Assembly (NCBI RefSeq): GCF_900114005.1
Contig: NZ_FORM01000001.1
Coordinates: forward strand, 434,001 to 498,000
Source of the DNA: Olleya namhaensis
Lineage (GTDB): Bacteria; Bacteroidota; Bacteroidia; Flavobacteriales; Flavobacteriaceae
Direction of reading: 5' to 3'
Length of the DNA stretch: 64,000 bases
Positions 62,772 to 64,000 of this stretch are shown here, piece after piece. Each line of letters begins with the position of its first letter. Positions within the stretch are counted from its first letter, which is position 1. Below the pieces are notes generated by a model. That model did not search any database. It saw only the letters and a list, made by a program, of their open reading frames with translations, and had not been told where the DNA came from. Position numbers and translations under genes: made by a program.

Positions 62772-64000
62772 ATGACAAAAAAAAAACATAGGAAACCTTC
62801 AAACAATAAGATTTCCAACCTTACAAATACAATTCTTAGTATTTTAAAAAAAGAGAGAAACCAAAGCTTTAACTATAAGCAAATTGCTGCCAAAATAGGA
62901 GTTAATGATGCTAGTAGTAGAAATCAAATTATAAAAAAGCTTGCTAAACTTAAGGCTAATGCCGAAATAGAAGAGGTAGAACGCGGTAAGTTTAAAGCGA
63001 TACTTAATAACGAATATCATATTGGTATTTTTGATGCTGCACAGCGTGGTAACGGTTACGTTATTTGTGATGCTTTTGAAAATGATATATACATAGCCTC
63101 TAATAATGTTAACAAAGCATTAAACGGTGACGAAGTAGAATTATACGTTTATAAACGCAGAAAACAAGGTAAACTAGAAGGTGAGATTACCAATATTATT
63201 AAACGTGCTAAAACAGAGTATGTTGGTATTATTCAAATCCACGAAAAGAAAAACTTTGCTTTTGTAGTAGTAGATGGTAATAAAATGAAAACTGACATTT
63301 TTGTGCCTATTAACAAAACACTTAAAGCCGAAGATGGTGATAAAGTGGTTGTTACTATGGAGGAATGGCCAGATAAGGCAGACTCTCCAAATGGGCGTGT
63401 GATTAAAGTTTTAGGAAAAGCAGGTGAGCATAATACAGAAATACATTCCATTTTAGCAGAATATGGTTTACCATATGAGTTTCCGGAAGAAGTAGAAGCG
63501 TATGCTAATAACATTGATTTAAAAATTCAGCCAGAAGAAATAGCAAAACGTCGTGACATGCGTAAAGATTTAACCTTTACAATTGATCCAAGAGATGCTA
63601 AAGATTTTGATGATGCCTTATCATTTACCGTTTTAGATGACGGTTTATTTGAAATCGGGATTCATATTGCAGATGTATCGCATTATTTAAAAGAAGGTAC
63701 CGTTTTAGATGACGAGGCTTATGAGCGTGCAACATCCGTGTATTTAGTAGATCGTGTCGTACCTATGTTACCAGAGATTTTATCTAACGGAGCATGTTCT
63801 TTACGTCCACATGAAGAAAAATATACGTTTTCTGCAGTGTTTAAAATAAATGAAAAAGCCGAAATTAAAGACCAATGGTTTGGTCGTACAGTAACGTACA
63901 GTGATGCACGTTTTGCTTATGAAGAAGCTCAGGCAATTATAGAAAATAATATTGCGTTTAATAAAGCTGAAACTATTTCTAATCCAGAAAAGATTGATAC
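62772..64000 (+). CDS. rnr: Ribonuclease R, 5' part (cut by the window)
   Basis: The first 409 codons are present and open to the window end. The N-terminal winged-helix-like segment (LTNTILSILKKERNQSFNYK) is followed by cold-shock domains (HIGIFDAAQRGNGYVI and TDIFVPINKTLKAEDGDKV) and the start of the RNB domain with IDPRDAKDFDDALSF, which carries catalytic aspartates, then HIADVSHYL. These are RNase R/II hallmarks of a 3'-5' exoribonuclease. The start codon is followed by ACA and nine A, a ten-A run in total. Divergent from rpiB across the candidate origin. Confidence 0.95.
   Translation, partial: MTKKKHRKPSNNKISNLTNTILSILKKERNQSFNYKQIAAKIGVNDASSRNQIIKKLAKLKANAEIEEVERGKFKAILNNEYHIGIFDAAQRGNGYVICDAFENDIYIASNNVNKALNGDEVELYVYKRRKQGKLEGEITNIIKRAKTEYVGIIQIHEKKNFAFVVVDGNKMKTDIFVPINKTLKAEDGDKVVVTMEEWPDKADSPNGRVIKVLGKAGEHNTEIHSILAEYGLPYEFPEEVEAYANNIDLKIQPEEIAKRRDMRKDLTFTIDPRDAKDFDDALSFTVLDDGLFEIGIHIADVSHYLKEGTVLDDEAYERATSVYLVDRVVPMLPEILSNGACSLRPHEEKYTFSAVFKINEKAEIKDQWFGRTVTYSDARFAYEEAQAIIENNIAFNKAETISNPEKID

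Overview
The window reads as chromosomal DNA of a marine-type Flavobacteriaceae (Bacteroidota). The evidence is low GC, the -7 promoter type TAnnTTTG, a carbamoyltransferase of the acyl-ornithine type in the arginine pathway, class II-length IlvC, Bacteroidota-style outer-membrane proteins (CarboxypepD_reg plus beta-barrel) and many short hairpin repeats between genes. I see no prophage, insertion sequence, CRISPR array or rRNA operon.

Region by region: (1) 0.1-6.1 kb, a helical-repeat protein and the leuACDB operon. (2) 6.2-15.2 kb, nitrogen assimilation: amt, a PII gene and a porin on the minus strand, divergent from gltBD. The porin promoter carries two phased operator-like dyads. (3) 15.5-25.9 kb, a minus-strand arginine operon: leader peptide, GNAT, argG, argC, proC, argD, argF', argB, argE-like, argH. 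The leader peptide ends in five consecutive Arg codons, and the intercistronic gaps hold REP-like and tandem repeats. (4) 26.0-33.0 kb, a minus-strand isoleucine/valine operon ilvD-B-N-C-A. (5) 33.2-38.0 kb, a retropepsin/PDZ protein, a CAT-anticodon tRNA, methylmalonyl-CoA epimerase, rbfA, an FtsX-type permease and dusB. (6) 38.1-41.6 kb, an accessory-looking patch: an AT-rich lipoprotein gene between two copies of the 5' end of an Lgt-family gene, then a radical SAM protein resembling tetraether synthase (Tes), then two small paralogous membrane proteins. (7) 41.6-60 kb, a TonB-type outer-membrane protein, lepA, a K+/H+-type antiporter, a USP-SulP pair, secreted or lipoprotein peptidases (S8, M1, S41), rnpA and a double-OmpA protein. 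(8) 60.2-64 kb, an ElaA-like acetyltransferase, a cation diffusion facilitator and rpiB on the minus strand. A 700-bp AT-rich gap with a perfect DnaA box and repeated near-boxes follows, then rnr on the plus strand, cut by the window end.

The first half is a set of amino-acid biosynthesis operons that share nitrogen flow: ammonium enters through porin/Amt under PII, GltBD makes glutamate, and glutamate feeds arginine, proline and the branched-chain amino acids. The best candidates for new biology are the Arg-codon leader with its probable leaderless start, the Lgt-like plus Tes-like pair, the phased dyads at the porin promoter, and the candidate replication origin at about 62.2-62.67 kb.
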